Below are positions 45,123-54,235 of a DNA stretch of 64,000 nt, piece by piece (position 1 is the stretch's first letter; each line of letters begins with the position of its first letter). The position numbers and the translations under genes are program-made. The notes beneath the pieces are model-generated. The model saw only the letters and a list, made by a program, of their open reading frames with translations. It was not told the DNA's origin and ran no database searches. This stretch comes from Flavobacterium defluvii (GTDB lineage: Bacteria > Bacteroidota > Bacteroidia > Flavobacteriales > Flavobacteriaceae), in assembly GCF_900129555.1 (NCBI RefSeq), contig NZ_FQWC01000005.1, positions 124,001 to 188,000 on the forward strand, in the 5' to 3' direction.

Positions 45123-45172
45123 GCCATTTCTGCGGCAACAGAAATGGCGAGGCTTAAAGAACATTTATCACT
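45123..45172 (+). promoter_or_regulatory. Conserved leader hairpin and 3' block, copy 1
   Basis: GCCATTTCTG (45123-45132), loop CGGCAA, CAGAAATGGC (45139-45148). A second block TTAAAGAACATTTATCACT (45154-45172) is identical in the other leader. The outer stem pairs differ between copies with compensation. There is no T run, so it is not a standard terminator. CAACAGAA within the loop and 3' arm is complementary to TTCTGTTG in leader peptide 1. Confidence 0.65.
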
Positions 45173-45249
45173 AAATCAAGGAAACAATCAGAGTGCTGAA
45201 AATTCAGCTCTCAGGGCACCTTGTTAATTACTTAAACCATTACAAAGAA

Positions 45250-48200
45250 ATGAAAAAAAATATAAACCTCATTTTATGGGTTACAATTTTGTTAACATCC
45301 CTGCAATTTCAGGCACAAAATACAACACCGCTTATACAATCTAAACTCGACGGAACGGTAGTCGATGACATTACAAATCAGCCAATTATAGGTGCATCTG
45401 TAACAATTAAAGGTACAACTCACGGAGTTGTGACAGATGCTGAAGGAAAATTTTATTTTCAGACAGGCCAGAAATTTCCTTACACTTTAATCGTAAGCTA
45501 CATAGGATATAAAAAACTGGAAATCGTAGTAGAAAAAAATCCGGTAATAATTCACTTAAAAGAAGAAAGACAAGAACTTGACGAACTAGTTGTGGTAGGG
45601 TACGGAACTCAAAAGAGAAAAGACATTACGGGTTCTGTAGCATCTGTACCAAAAGCCAATTTATCTCAGGTAACATCATCCGCAGATAACTTATTGCGCG
45701 GCGCAGTTTCGGGTGTGGTAGTTACACAAAGTTCTGGTCGGCCGGGAGCTTCTTCAAGCGTTCGTATTCGTGGAGGAAACTCAATCACGGCAGGTAACGA
45801 ACCTCTCTATGTTCTGGACGGAATTTTGATTTACAATGACAACGCAAACAGCTCTGCCGGAGTAGCGAATGCCGGAGCAAGCTTAAATGTTTTGTCTACG
45901 ATAAATCCTTCTGATATTGAATCTATTGAAGTCTTAAAAGATGCATCGGCAACGGCAATTTACGGTTCTCGTGGGGCAAACGGTGTCGTTATTATTACAA
46001 CTAAAAAAGGAACAAAAGGTCAGGATAATATTTCATATCAGGGATATTTTGGAGTTCAGAATATTTCGAAAAAACTTAGCGTAATGAATGCCAGCCAATG
46101 GGCAAGTTTACGAAATGATGTGCAGGCAAGTATTGGTCAGACTCCATCTTTTTCTGATGCACAGATTGAAGCTTTTAAAACTTCCGGAAGCTATGACTGG
46201 CAGTCGGCTGCATTTAAAAAAGCAACTCCGGTACAAAATCATCAATTGTCATTTTCCGGTGGAGACGAAAGATCACGATATGCTATTTCTGCCGGATATT
46301 TTGATCAGGAAGGAATTGTTTTGGGATCTGATTTTAAAAGAATTTCACTTCGTGTTAACTATGAAAAAAACTATTCTCAAAACTTTAAATTCGGCGTTAA
46401 CGCTAATTACAGCAATTCCGTTTCAAATGGTATAGCTAGCAATAGTGCCGGTGGAAGAAATCCAAACCCTTTAGTGAGTGTTTTATTAACCGCTCCGGTT
46501 GTTCCTATTAGAAATGAAGACGGAACTTATAATGTAAAAAATAATATTTATGCTACTTCAGTAAATGGTTTTGTACCAAACCCAATTAACGATTTAGAAA
46601 ATACTATTAACGAAACTAAAATCAACAGAATCCTTACCAGTTTATTTGGCGAATATAAAATCACTAAAAAACTAACTGCTAAAGTTGCCGTAAGCGGTGA
46701 TGTAATCGATACAAAACAAAACTATTATGCTCCGGCAAATACATCAAACGGTGCAGGAACAAAAGGTTCAGCTTCTGTTGGAGACAGATTGGTAAGTTCT
46801 GTTTTAAATGAAAATACACTAAACTATAATACTAACTTCGGTGAAAACCATAAATTCTCAGCTTTGGGAGGTTACACACTTCAATACACAAAAGGTGAAG
46901 TAGTTACTGCGGGAGCTAATACTTTTGTAAATGATGCCAATACTTATAATGCTTTACAGGATGGTGTTGCCGTAAAACCATACAGCGATGCATACGAAAG
47001 TGTTTTAAAATCATGGCTGGCGAGAGTAAATTATTCTTATAGAGGAAAATATAATTTTACACTTTCTGCCCGTGCAGACGGATCTTCGAGATTTGGTGCT
47101 GAATCGCGCTGGGGTTATTTCCCTTCTGCAGGTTTCTCTTGGAATATTACCGATGAAGAATTTGCAAATAACATAAAAGGTGTAACAGAGGCAAAACTTA
47201 GAATTACTGCCGGAACAACAGGAAACCAGGAAATTGGAAACTATCTTGCCTTAGCTCAAATGGGTTCTGTAAATTATTCTTTTGGCGGAACACTATACAC
47301 AGGTCTTGCTCCTACCCGATTGGCAAATCCGGATTTGAAATGGGAAAAAACAACACAATATAACGTTGGATTAGATTTATCACTTTTAGAAAGAAAAATC
47401 AATTTTGTTTTTGATGTGTATTACAAGAAAACTAACGATTTATTAATCAGTGTTCCTGTTCCGTTAACTTCTGGTTATGCGAGTGTTCTTCAAAACATTG
47501 GAGGTGTTGAAAATAAAGGTATCGAAATTGGTTTAAATACAGAAAACCTTAAAACAGAAAACTTTTCTTGGAACTCAAATCTTGTGTTTTCTGCCAACAG
47601 AAACAAAGTTGTAGAAATTGGAAATGGTGTTAATCAGTTTTTCCCTGTAGTACCAAACGGTTCTTTATTACAACAGCAGCCTGTAACAGTAAAAGTTGGA
47701 CTGCCATTAGGAACTTTTTGGGGATACAGAACAAATGGAATTTTCCAGACTCAGGAAGAAGTTAACACACAGCCAAAAATCAACAGTTTGGCAAATACAA
47801 AAGTGGGAGACCGAAAATATGTTGACACTAACGGAGACGGTGTAATAACAGCACTTGATAAAGGTAATTTAGGTTCATCTCAGCCAAAATTTGTTGGAAG
47901 TTTCAGCAACACAATTTCATACAATGATTTTGATTTGAATTTCTCTTTTCAGGGTTCTTATGGCGCAAAAATCTTCAACGCTTTAAATCAGCAGTTAGAA
48001 ATTTCAACCCTTGGAACAAATGCTTCAACTGCTCTGGTTGATCGCTGGACACCAACAAATCCAAGTAACGAAATTCCGAGAGCATCAAGTTCACCACTGG
48101 GAATTGTTTCTGAACGTTATGTAGAAGATGCGTCTTTCTTACGATTAAAATTAATCACACTTGGCTATACTTTACCAAAAAGTGCTTCAAAAAAACTGGG

Positions 48201-48375
48201 AGCAAAAAGCGTAAAATTCTATGTTTCTGCAGAAAATTTAGTGACCTGGACGAAATACTCTGGCTATGATCCTGAGGTAAGCTCATACGAACAAAACAAC
48301 TTATATCCGGGAATTGATTTTGGTTCTTATCCAAACTCAAAAACATTCATCTCGGGACTGAACGTAACTTTCTAA
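45250..48375 (+). CDS. SusC-like TonB-dependent outer membrane transporter
   Basis: A 1041-residue receptor. Start taken at ATG 45250 because it gives a signal peptide (NLILWVTILLTSLQFQAQ); the frame extends 19 codons upstream to a GTG. A carboxypeptidase-regulatory-like domain (~35-115: GTVVDDITNQPIIGASVTIKGT), a TonB-box-like region (ELVVVGYGTQKRKDITGSV), plug (RIRGGNSITAGNEPLYVLDG, IEVLKDASATAIYGSRGANGVVIITTK) and barrel follow, ending in a typical aromatic terminus. It imports a bulky ligand with the SusD partner. No glycoside hydrolase or lyase is nearby, but sulfatases are, so the ligand is probably a sulfate ester used for sulfur. Confidence 0.92.
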   Translation: MKKNINLILWVTILLTSLQFQAQNTTPLIQSKLDGTVVDDITNQPIIGASVTIKGTTHGVVTDAEGKFYFQTGQKFPYTLIVSYIGYKKLEIVVEKNPVIIHLKEERQELDELVVVGYGTQKRKDITGSVASVPKANLSQVTSSADNLLRGAVSGVVVTQSSGRPGASSSVRIRGGNSITAGNEPLYVLDGILIYNDNANSSAGVANAGASLNVLSTINPSDIESIEVLKDASATAIYGSRGANGVVIITTKKGTKGQDNISYQGYFGVQNISKKLSVMNASQWASLRNDVQASIGQTPSFSDAQIEAFKTSGSYDWQSAAFKKATPVQNHQLSFSGGDERSRYAISAGYFDQEGIVLGSDFKRISLRVNYEKNYSQNFKFGVNANYSNSVSNGIASNSAGGRNPNPLVSVLLTAPVVPIRNEDGTYNVKNNIYATSVNGFVPNPINDLENTINETKINRILTSLFGEYKITKKLTAKVAVSGDVIDTKQNYYAPANTSNGAGTKGSASVGDRLVSSVLNENTLNYNTNFGENHKFSALGGYTLQYTKGEVVTAGANTFVNDANTYNALQDGVAVKPYSDAYESVLKSWLARVNYSYRGKYNFTLSARADGSSRFGAESRWGYFPSAGFSWNITDEEFANNIKGVTEAKLRITAGTTGNQEIGNYLALAQMGSVNYSFGGTLYTGLAPTRLANPDLKWEKTTQYNVGLDLSLLERKINFVFDVYYKKTNDLLISVPVPLTSGYASVLQNIGGVENKGIEIGLNTENLKTENFSWNSNLVFSANRNKVVEIGNGVNQFFPVVPNGSLLQQQPVTVKVGLPLGTFWGYRTNGIFQTQEEVNTQPKINSLANTKVGDRKYVDTNGDGVITALDKGNLGSSQPKFVGSFSNTISYNDFDLNFSFQGSYGAKIFNALNQQLEISTLGTNASTALVDRWTPTNPSNEIPRASSSPLGIVSERYVEDASFLRLKLITLGYTLPKSASKKLGAKSVKFYVSAENLVTWTKYSGYDPEVSSYEQNNLYPGIDFGSYPNSKTFISGLNVTF

Positions 48376-48391
48376 GTAAAAAAAATATAAA

Positions 48392-49867
48392 ATGAAAAAG
48401 ATTATAATAACATTCCTATTAAGTGCCGGATTATTTGTATCGTGCACCGACCTTGAGGTAACACCAACCTCGTTTGTAACCGAAGATAATTACTTTAAAA
48501 CTCAGGATGATGCCGTTGCGAGTGTAACAGCGGTTTATGCTTCTTTAAGCCTTGATCCGGGAGAACAGAGTTTATTTGGAAGAAACCTTTATTTCTTAAC
48601 CGATATGGGTTCAGATTATGCAGCTGCCGGAGTTTCTGCAACAAATCCGCAGGTTAGAGCCATGAGCAGTTTAACACATGATGCAACCAATGACCGTGTA
48701 CAGGTAGCGTGGAGACAAATTTATGCAGGAATTAACAGAGCAAACGTTTCTATTGATAACATTCCTCAGGTTTCAGGATCCGAAGTTGTAAAAACGAGAT
48801 TAATTAACGAAGCTAAATTTATCCGCGGATTACTTTATTTTCAGGCAGTTCGTATTTGGGGAGGCGTTCCAATTGTTCTTCACGAACCAACTTCTATCCA
48901 GTTAGAAAGTTTAAAATCAAGAAGAGCAACGGTAGACGAAGTTTATGCTCAGATTATTAAAGATTTAACAGATGCTGAAAGTTTACCTGCAACTTATACT
49001 GCTGCTGATGCGGGACGTGCGACTTCCGGAGCTGCAAAAGCCATTTTAGCAAAAGTATATTTGACTAGAAAAGATTGGCCAAATGCGATTTCAAAAGCAA
49101 GAGAAGTGATTAATGGAGGTTACGGTTACGCTTTATTCGAAAACTTTCAGGACATTTTTACTAAAACAAAAAAGAACGGAAAAGAACATATTTTCTCTGT
49201 TCAGTTTGAGCCAAATCAGGCAGGAAACGGTTCCAGCGGAAGTACTTTTCAATCAACATCTTTTACCGGATTTACAGCAACTGAACCTGCTGATATTATC
49301 TCAGATGTAGCTTTGTTCTATGATATCTATCAACCGGGAGATACTCGCAGAGATGTTAGTTATGCCAAACAATTACTAAATCCAACTACTGGAACGCTTT
49401 ATACTTTTCCTAAACCAATTTTCAAAAAATATCTGGATTTGACCAACTTGGCAACTCCGGCAAACGTAGCAATCAATTTTCCTATAATTCGTTATGCAGA
49501 CATCTTATTGTCTTTGGCAGAAGCCATAAATGAGCAAAACGGAGCACCAACAGCAGAAGCCTACGAATTAATTAATCAGGTAAGAAGAAGAGCTTACGGA
49601 AAAACCATTACAACTCCGGATGTAACAATAGATTTAACTGGATTGGACCAAACCTCTTTTAGAGCTGCCATTCAGGAAGAGCGCAAAAAAGAATTTGTTC
49701 AGGAAGGACAGCGCTGGTTTGACTTAGTACGCTGGGGAACTTTGGTTACAGAAGTAAAAAAGGTCACGGCTAAAAACTCCGTTTCAGAAAGAAACAATTT
49801 ATATCCAATTCCGCAGAGTGAAAGAAATATTGACCCGGTTGGTTTACCGCAAAATCCAGGTTATTAA
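48392..49867 (+). CDS. SusD/RagB-like surface lipoprotein
   Basis: A 491-residue lipoprotein with lipobox LFVSCTD (Cys18). SusD features: TPTSFVTEDNYFKTQDDAVASVTAVYASL near the N-terminus, EAKFIRGLLYFQAVRIWGGVP, RATSGAAKAILAKVYL and the C-terminal EERKKEFVQEGQRWFDLVRWG. It caps the SusC barrel and binds the ligand. The start is 16 bp after the susC stop. Confidence 0.92.
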   Translation: MKKIIITFLLSAGLFVSCTDLEVTPTSFVTEDNYFKTQDDAVASVTAVYASLSLDPGEQSLFGRNLYFLTDMGSDYAAAGVSATNPQVRAMSSLTHDATNDRVQVAWRQIYAGINRANVSIDNIPQVSGSEVVKTRLINEAKFIRGLLYFQAVRIWGGVPIVLHEPTSIQLESLKSRRATVDEVYAQIIKDLTDAESLPATYTAADAGRATSGAAKAILAKVYLTRKDWPNAISKAREVINGGYGYALFENFQDIFTKTKKNGKEHIFSVQFEPNQAGNGSSGSTFQSTSFTGFTATEPADIISDVALFYDIYQPGDTRRDVSYAKQLLNPTTGTLYTFPKPIFKKYLDLTNLATPANVAINFPIIRYADILLSLAEAINEQNGAPTAEAYELINQVRRRAYGKTITTPDVTIDLTGLDQTSFRAAIQEERKKEFVQEGQRWFDLVRWGTLVTEVKKVTAKNSVSERNNLYPIPQSERNIDPVGLPQNPGY

Positions 49868-49898
49868 TTATAAACCACAACCCAAAAAACTATTAAAG

Positions 49899-51821
49899 AT
49901 GAAAAAAATTAAAAATACCACTACAGTCAAAAGTCCTAAAAAAGGTCTTTTGATTACTGCAATGCTGCTGGCACAGTTTGGCTTTGCACAAGAGCAGCAA
50001 GAGTTTAAAGGTACAATTGGCAAAACTTTAGCTGATTCTAAAGAATACTGGCCGGATCCTGTAAAAGCCCCAAAAGGTGCACCAAACATTGTTTGGATTC
50101 TTTTGGATGATGTTGGATTTGGAGCTTCAAGCGCTTTTGGAGGATTAATCAGTACACCAACATTTGATAATTTGGCAAACAACGGTTTACGTTACACAAA
50201 TTTCCATACAACTGCAATTTGTGCTCCAACGCGTGCAGCATTATTAACCGGAAGAAATTCAGGAAGAGTTCACGTAAGCGGATTTTCACACACTGTTTTA
50301 TCTGCAGGTTTTCCTGGATGGGACGGAAGAATTCCTTCTGATAAAGGAACAATTGCAGAGATTTTACGTGAAAACGGATACAACACTTTTGCCGTTGGTA
50401 AATATGGTGTAACTCCAGACGAAGACGCATCAGATGCAGGACCGTTTGACAGATGGCCAACCGGAAAAGGTTTCGATCATTTCTATGGATTCTTAGGTTC
50501 GCAGACAGATCAATACAATCCGGATTTAGTAGAAGATCAGGTGCATATTAAACCAGACGGACGTCATTTAAACGAATTAATTACGGATAAAGCCATCAGT
50601 TATATTCAAAAACAACAGAAAGCGGCACCCGGAAAACCATTCTTTTTATACTATGCGCCCGGAGCAGCACATGCACCTCATCAGGTTGCTACAAAATGGA
50701 GCGATCCATATAAAGGAAAATTTGATAAAGGATGGGATGCTTACCGCGAAGAGGTTATTGCTAACCAAAAGAAATTGGGTGTAATTCCTGCTAATGCTGT
50801 TTTACCAGAGCGCAACCCGTTAATCACAGACTGGAAAAAATTAACTCCGGATCAAAAGAAAGTGTATGCAAGATTTATGGAAGTGTATGCCGGATTCTTA
50901 ACTTACACTGATTATGAAGTAGGAAGAGTTGTAAATTATTTAAAAGAAAGCGGTCAGCTAGACAACACTTTAATTTTTGTTGCCATTGGAGATAATGGAG
51001 CTAGTAAAGAAGGAACTACAGAAGGAACAATCAACCAAAGTTTATTCTCTCAAGGTACATCTGATGAAGAAAATCTGAAGAAAAACTTAGCCAATATTGA
51101 TGAAATCGGAACGCCAAAAGGTTTAAATACGAATTACCCTTTAGGATGGGCTCAGGCTACAAATGTACCTTTCAAAAACTGGAAACAAGATGCACATTCT
51201 GAAGGTGGAACGCACAATCCGCTGATTGTTTTTTATCCAAACGGAATTAAAGATAAAGGCGGAATCAGAAATCAATACAGCCACGTAACCGATTTACTGC
51301 CAACAACTTTGGATATCGTAGGAATCAAAGCTCCGGAATATATCAAAGGAATTAAACAAGATATTATTCAGGGTTCATCATTTCAGGCTTCTATTGATAA
51401 TCCAAAAGCTGAATCTTTACACAAAGTTCAATATTACTACATTTTTGGAAACAGAGCGATTTACAAAGACGGATGGAAAGCTGCGGCGGCGCACTTACCG
51501 GATTCATTTGCTGTAAAAAAATCTTTAGGCAAAAACGAAAAACCGGCTGAAAGTAATTTTGATGCCGATGTTTGGGAATTGTACAACTTAAACGAAGATT
51601 TTAACGAGCGTAACAACCTTGCAAAAAAATACCCTGAAAAACTGGCTGAACTTCAAAAACTTTTTGATGAACAGGCAAAAGAAAACAATGTTTATCCATT
51701 GATCGACTGGCAGGATGTTTACAACAGAAGAATCCACAATACCGGTGCAGAAAAAGGTAAAACTTTGCAGGATTTAGTAAAACAAGCCTCTAAACCTGGT
51801 GAAAGCGGAAGCAGTAATTAG
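49899..51821 (+). CDS. Formylglycine-dependent sulfatase 1, exported
   Basis: A 640-residue type I sulfatase. Start at ATG 49899 gives a signal peptide (ITAMLLAQFGFAQ); an upstream frame overlapping susD is unlikely. NIVWILLDDVGFG binds calcium, CAPTRAALLTG (Cys108) is the CxPxR formylglycine site, GKYGVTPDED and DNGASKEG complete the site. CxPxR sulfatases need a maturase encoded elsewhere. The length and middle insertions (VYARFMEVYAGFLTYTDYEVGRV) resemble large arylsulfatases. Same operon as susCD, closed by a terminator-like hairpin. Confidence 0.92.
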   Translation: MKKIKNTTTVKSPKKGLLITAMLLAQFGFAQEQQEFKGTIGKTLADSKEYWPDPVKAPKGAPNIVWILLDDVGFGASSAFGGLISTPTFDNLANNGLRYTNFHTTAICAPTRAALLTGRNSGRVHVSGFSHTVLSAGFPGWDGRIPSDKGTIAEILRENGYNTFAVGKYGVTPDEDASDAGPFDRWPTGKGFDHFYGFLGSQTDQYNPDLVEDQVHIKPDGRHLNELITDKAISYIQKQQKAAPGKPFFLYYAPGAAHAPHQVATKWSDPYKGKFDKGWDAYREEVIANQKKLGVIPANAVLPERNPLITDWKKLTPDQKKVYARFMEVYAGFLTYTDYEVGRVVNYLKESGQLDNTLIFVAIGDNGASKEGTTEGTINQSLFSQGTSDEENLKKNLANIDEIGTPKGLNTNYPLGWAQATNVPFKNWKQDAHSEGGTHNPLIVFYPNGIKDKGGIRNQYSHVTDLLPTTLDIVGIKAPEYIKGIKQDIIQGSSFQASIDNPKAESLHKVQYYYIFGNRAIYKDGWKAAAAHLPDSFAVKKSLGKNEKPAESNFDADVWELYNLNEDFNERNNLAKKYPEKLAELQKLFDEQAKENNVYPLIDWQDVYNRRIHNTGAEKGKTLQDLVKQASKPGESGSSN

Positions 51822-51830
51822 ATTATAGAA

Positions 51831-51865
51831 ATCTGCAGGGTTATTAAACCTTGCAGATTTTACTC
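51831..51865 (+). terminator. Terminator-like hairpin after sulfatase 1
   Basis: ATCTGCAGGGTT / AACCTTGCAGAT arms with a short T run. With the operator at 51929 it marks a transcription-unit boundary. Confidence 0.65.
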
Positions 51866-51928
51866 GTAACTCTTTGACAGAAATGTAAATAAATAACAAA
51901 ATTGGTAAAAAAAGATATATTTTAAATA

Positions 51929-51944
51929 CTACTAATTCTATAGA
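51929..51944 (-). promoter_or_regulatory. Sulfur-region operator element, copy 3 (inverted)
   Basis: CTACTAATTCTATAGA is the exact reverse complement of the 16-bp core at 57669-57684. It is upstream of the small membrane protein and hydroxylase genes and has no leader peptide or hairpin after it. Confidence 0.6.
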
Positions 51945-52024
51945 TATAGAAGTTTTTATTTAAATTTACAACTCAATCATAATTTACTGATTTACAACTA
52001 TACATAAAATAAAATTTAGAAATC

Positions 52025-52144
52025 ATGAAACGAATAGATTATGAAATTATAGGAAAAAAAATTGTGGTAGGCGCAATTTTGTTTTTAGTTCCGCTGGTGA
52101 TACTTGCGGGAGGTTTGGCACTAATTAATCAATTTTTAAAATAA
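52025..52144 (+). CDS. Small single-pass membrane protein, 39 aa
   Basis: A 39-residue frame (MKRIDYEIIGKK, then a ~22-residue hydrophobic helix AILFLVPLVILAGGLALI). The stop is 6 bp before the hydroxylase start, so they are co-transcribed. It may be an accessory anchor or subunit of the membrane hydroxylase. No family recognised. Confidence 0.65.
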   Translation: MKRIDYEIIGKKIVVGAILFLVPLVILAGGLALINQFLK

Positions 52145-52150
52145 GAAGTC

Positions 52151-53218
52151 ATGGCAATAGTTCAAAAAGAAAAATTAACACGAGACTTAACGATAAGTTT
52201 CTTCATTTATTCACTGCCAGTAGTGGCAATTTACCTTTATTTTAAATTAACGGGCGGCGCAGTAAGCGAATCTCATATTACACTGCCTTCATTTTTAGAA
52301 TTTGCAAAACCAGCATTCGAAAATATCCGTACTTGGGGATTAACCGTTTTCATGGTCGTTTTGGGAATCATAGAATTTGCTGCAGGTTTGTACGATGACG
52401 AATGGACAGGCGAAGAACGTAAAATTGATATTGTTTGTTTCTTAGCTCCAAAATTACTTTTACCACCGGTAATTGCTTTTTTTAGCTTAACAGCCTTACC
52501 CTATTTACTGCCGGATTTGGCAAATTCATTATCTTGGGTTCCGTTTTGGGGAGGATTTTTCCTAATCGCAATTGCCGATGATTTAACACAATACTGGTAC
52601 CATAGATTGCACCACCAGGTACCATTTTTATGGCGTTTTCACAGAACACACCACTCTGCTCCATACATGGGAATGGCAATGGCATCAAGACAAAACTTTA
52701 TCTACACAGTTTTCTTTTCTCAAATTTATTTGACAGCAACTTTAACCTATTTAGGTTTAGGATTACCGGCTCTTTTCGTTTTAGTTATCAAAAGTTTCAT
52801 CACTTTGGGCGCACATTCAAGTATTGCATGGGACAAACCATTTTACAAATACAAAGTTTTACACCCAATTGCATGGGTTTTAGAAAGATTGATTTCTACT
52901 CCGGCAACACACCACGCGCATCACGCAGATACCAGCGGAGATGGTGTTGGACATTTCAAAGGAAACTTCGGAAACATGTTTTTCATTTGGGATATGATTT
53001 TCGGAACAGGATTAATTACAAGAAAATTCCCTGAATCTTACGGAACAAAATCGTACAAACAAGAAGAATGGTATGCACAATTTTTATGGCCGATCTTCAA
53101 ATCTAAAAAAGAAGGAAGTTCTCTTGCCGAAGGTGTTTTGGCTTTTCCGCTAAAATCTAAACCTGTAGAAAAAGTAATAGAAACTTCAGAACCAGCTCCG
53201 GTTTTAGAGCAGGTTTAA
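52151..53218 (+). CDS. Sterol desaturase / fatty acid hydroxylase family membrane protein
   Basis: A 355-residue polytopic protein with the di-iron histidine boxes HRLHH (~151), HRTHH (~168) and HHAHH (~254). These enzymes hydroxylate or desaturate lipids, or cleave ether lipids, using O2. Its operon partners are sulfatases and sulfur-transfer proteins. Hydroxylating an alkyl chain to release or expose a sulfur group is possible, but inferred. Confidence 0.88.
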   Translation: MAIVQKEKLTRDLTISFFIYSLPVVAIYLYFKLTGGAVSESHITLPSFLEFAKPAFENIRTWGLTVFMVVLGIIEFAAGLYDDEWTGEERKIDIVCFLAPKLLLPPVIAFFSLTALPYLLPDLANSLSWVPFWGGFFLIAIADDLTQYWYHRLHHQVPFLWRFHRTHHSAPYMGMAMASRQNFIYTVFFSQIYLTATLTYLGLGLPALFVLVIKSFITLGAHSSIAWDKPFYKYKVLHPIAWVLERLISTPATHHAHHADTSGDGVGHFKGNFGNMFFIWDMIFGTGLITRKFPESYGTKSYKQEEWYAQFLWPIFKSKKEGSSLAEGVLAFPLKSKPVEKVIETSEPAPVLEQV

Positions 53219-53248
53219 TCTTAAAATGAAAATAAAAATATAAAGCGC

Positions 53249-53284
53249 GGCAGTGTATTCAAAATTAACCCTGAATACACTGCC
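53249..53284 (+). terminator. Hairpin between hydroxylase and rhodanese genes
   Basis: GGCAGTGTATTC and GAATACACTGCC form a 12-bp perfect stem. The T tract is weak (AGCTTTTA), so it may attenuate or stabilise rather than terminate fully. Confidence 0.6.
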
Positions 53285-53308
53285 AGCTTTTATCCAAACT
53301 ATACCATC

Positions 53309-54016
53309 ATGAAAAATAAAATAAAAATTACCACATTAATCCTGCTTTTTACAATTGTAGGTTTTTCGCAGAATAAAAGTTCAAACACCGTTTCATTAGA
53401 TGTTTATTACAGTAAAATTCAGGCTGAGAAAAATCCGCAGATAATCGATGCCCGCGGTCCCGAAGAATTTGCATTAAATCATCTTAACGGCGCAGTAAAT
53501 TTTAATTTAGAATCAAAAGATTATGCGGAACAAGTGGCAAAACTAGACAAATCAAAACCCGTTTTTACTTACTCCATTGGTGCCGGAAGAAGCGTTTGGC
53601 TTGCCGATGATTTATTGAAAAAAGGGTTTAAAGAAGCCTACAGTTTAGAAGGCGGAATCGCTAACTGGATTGGAAACGGAAAACCTTTTTATGCTAATAC
53701 TAAAAGCAAACTGACTTTAACAGAATACAACAAAATCATTGCTGATAACAAAACTGTTTTGGTGGATATTGGCTCTAAATATTGTGGTGCCTGCATAAAA
53801 GTAAAACCAGTTCTGGAAACCATCAGAGCGCAATACGGTGAAAACTTAAAAATCGTAGAAATCGAGTTAGAAACCAGTCCACAGGTAATCGCCGATTTAA
53901 AAACCGTAAAAGTTTTTCCAACTTTGATTTTATATCAAAATGGTAAAATCATTTTCAAAAAAGACGGTTTAGGCGATTTAAAAAATGATGTTGATGTGGC
54001 ATTAGCTTCGAAATAA
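53309..54016 (+). CDS. Exported rhodanese-thioredoxin fusion
   Basis: A 235-residue protein with a signal peptide (ending IVGFSQ). A rhodanese domain (~25-125; IIDARGPEEFALNHLNGAVN, SLEGGIANWIG) is followed by a thioredoxin domain (~130-235) with CGAC (Cys159/Cys162). The rhodanese active-site loop reads TYSIGAGRS: the catalytic Cys is Ser89, so sulfurtransfer by that domain should be lost. It may bind sulfur species or serve as a scaffold while the thioredoxin part handles thiol redox in the periplasm. Confidence 0.88.
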   Translation: MKNKIKITTLILLFTIVGFSQNKSSNTVSLDVYYSKIQAEKNPQIIDARGPEEFALNHLNGAVNFNLESKDYAEQVAKLDKSKPVFTYSIGAGRSVWLADDLLKKGFKEAYSLEGGIANWIGNGKPFYANTKSKLTLTEYNKIIADNKTVLVDIGSKYCGACIKVKPVLETIRAQYGENLKIVEIELETSPQVIADLKTVKVFPTLILYQNGKIIFKKDGLGDLKNDVDVALASK

Positions 54017-54055
54017 AAATACCCGTGAAACTTTGATAAAGTTCACTGCAATGGT

Positions 54056-54178
54056 GTCAGGCTGAGCGAAGTCGAATGTCAGGCTGAGCGAAGTCGAAGC
54101 CCACATTAGAAACTCCACAAAGATTGAATTTTCGTGACGGAACTACTTGTGTGGGCTTCGACTTCGCTCAGCCTGACA
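54056..54178. repeat. Inverted cluster of GGCTTCGACTTCGCTCAGCCTGAC units
   Basis: Two minus-oriented units (54056-54076 and 54077-54101) face one plus-oriented unit (54153-54178), giving a long hairpin. One more unit is at 36698-36722. It fills the gap between the rhodanese fusion and sulfatase 2. Confidence 0.75.
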
Positions 54179-54235
54179 AACTGTACATAAAAAATAAACA
54201 ATGCAAAACCAAAATTCCAAAAATAACTAACCATA

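Noticed and set aside
45123..45148. A standard Rho-independent terminator in the susC leader
   Set aside because: The stem is good but there is no T run after it, and a following block is conserved, so a regulatory structure fits better.
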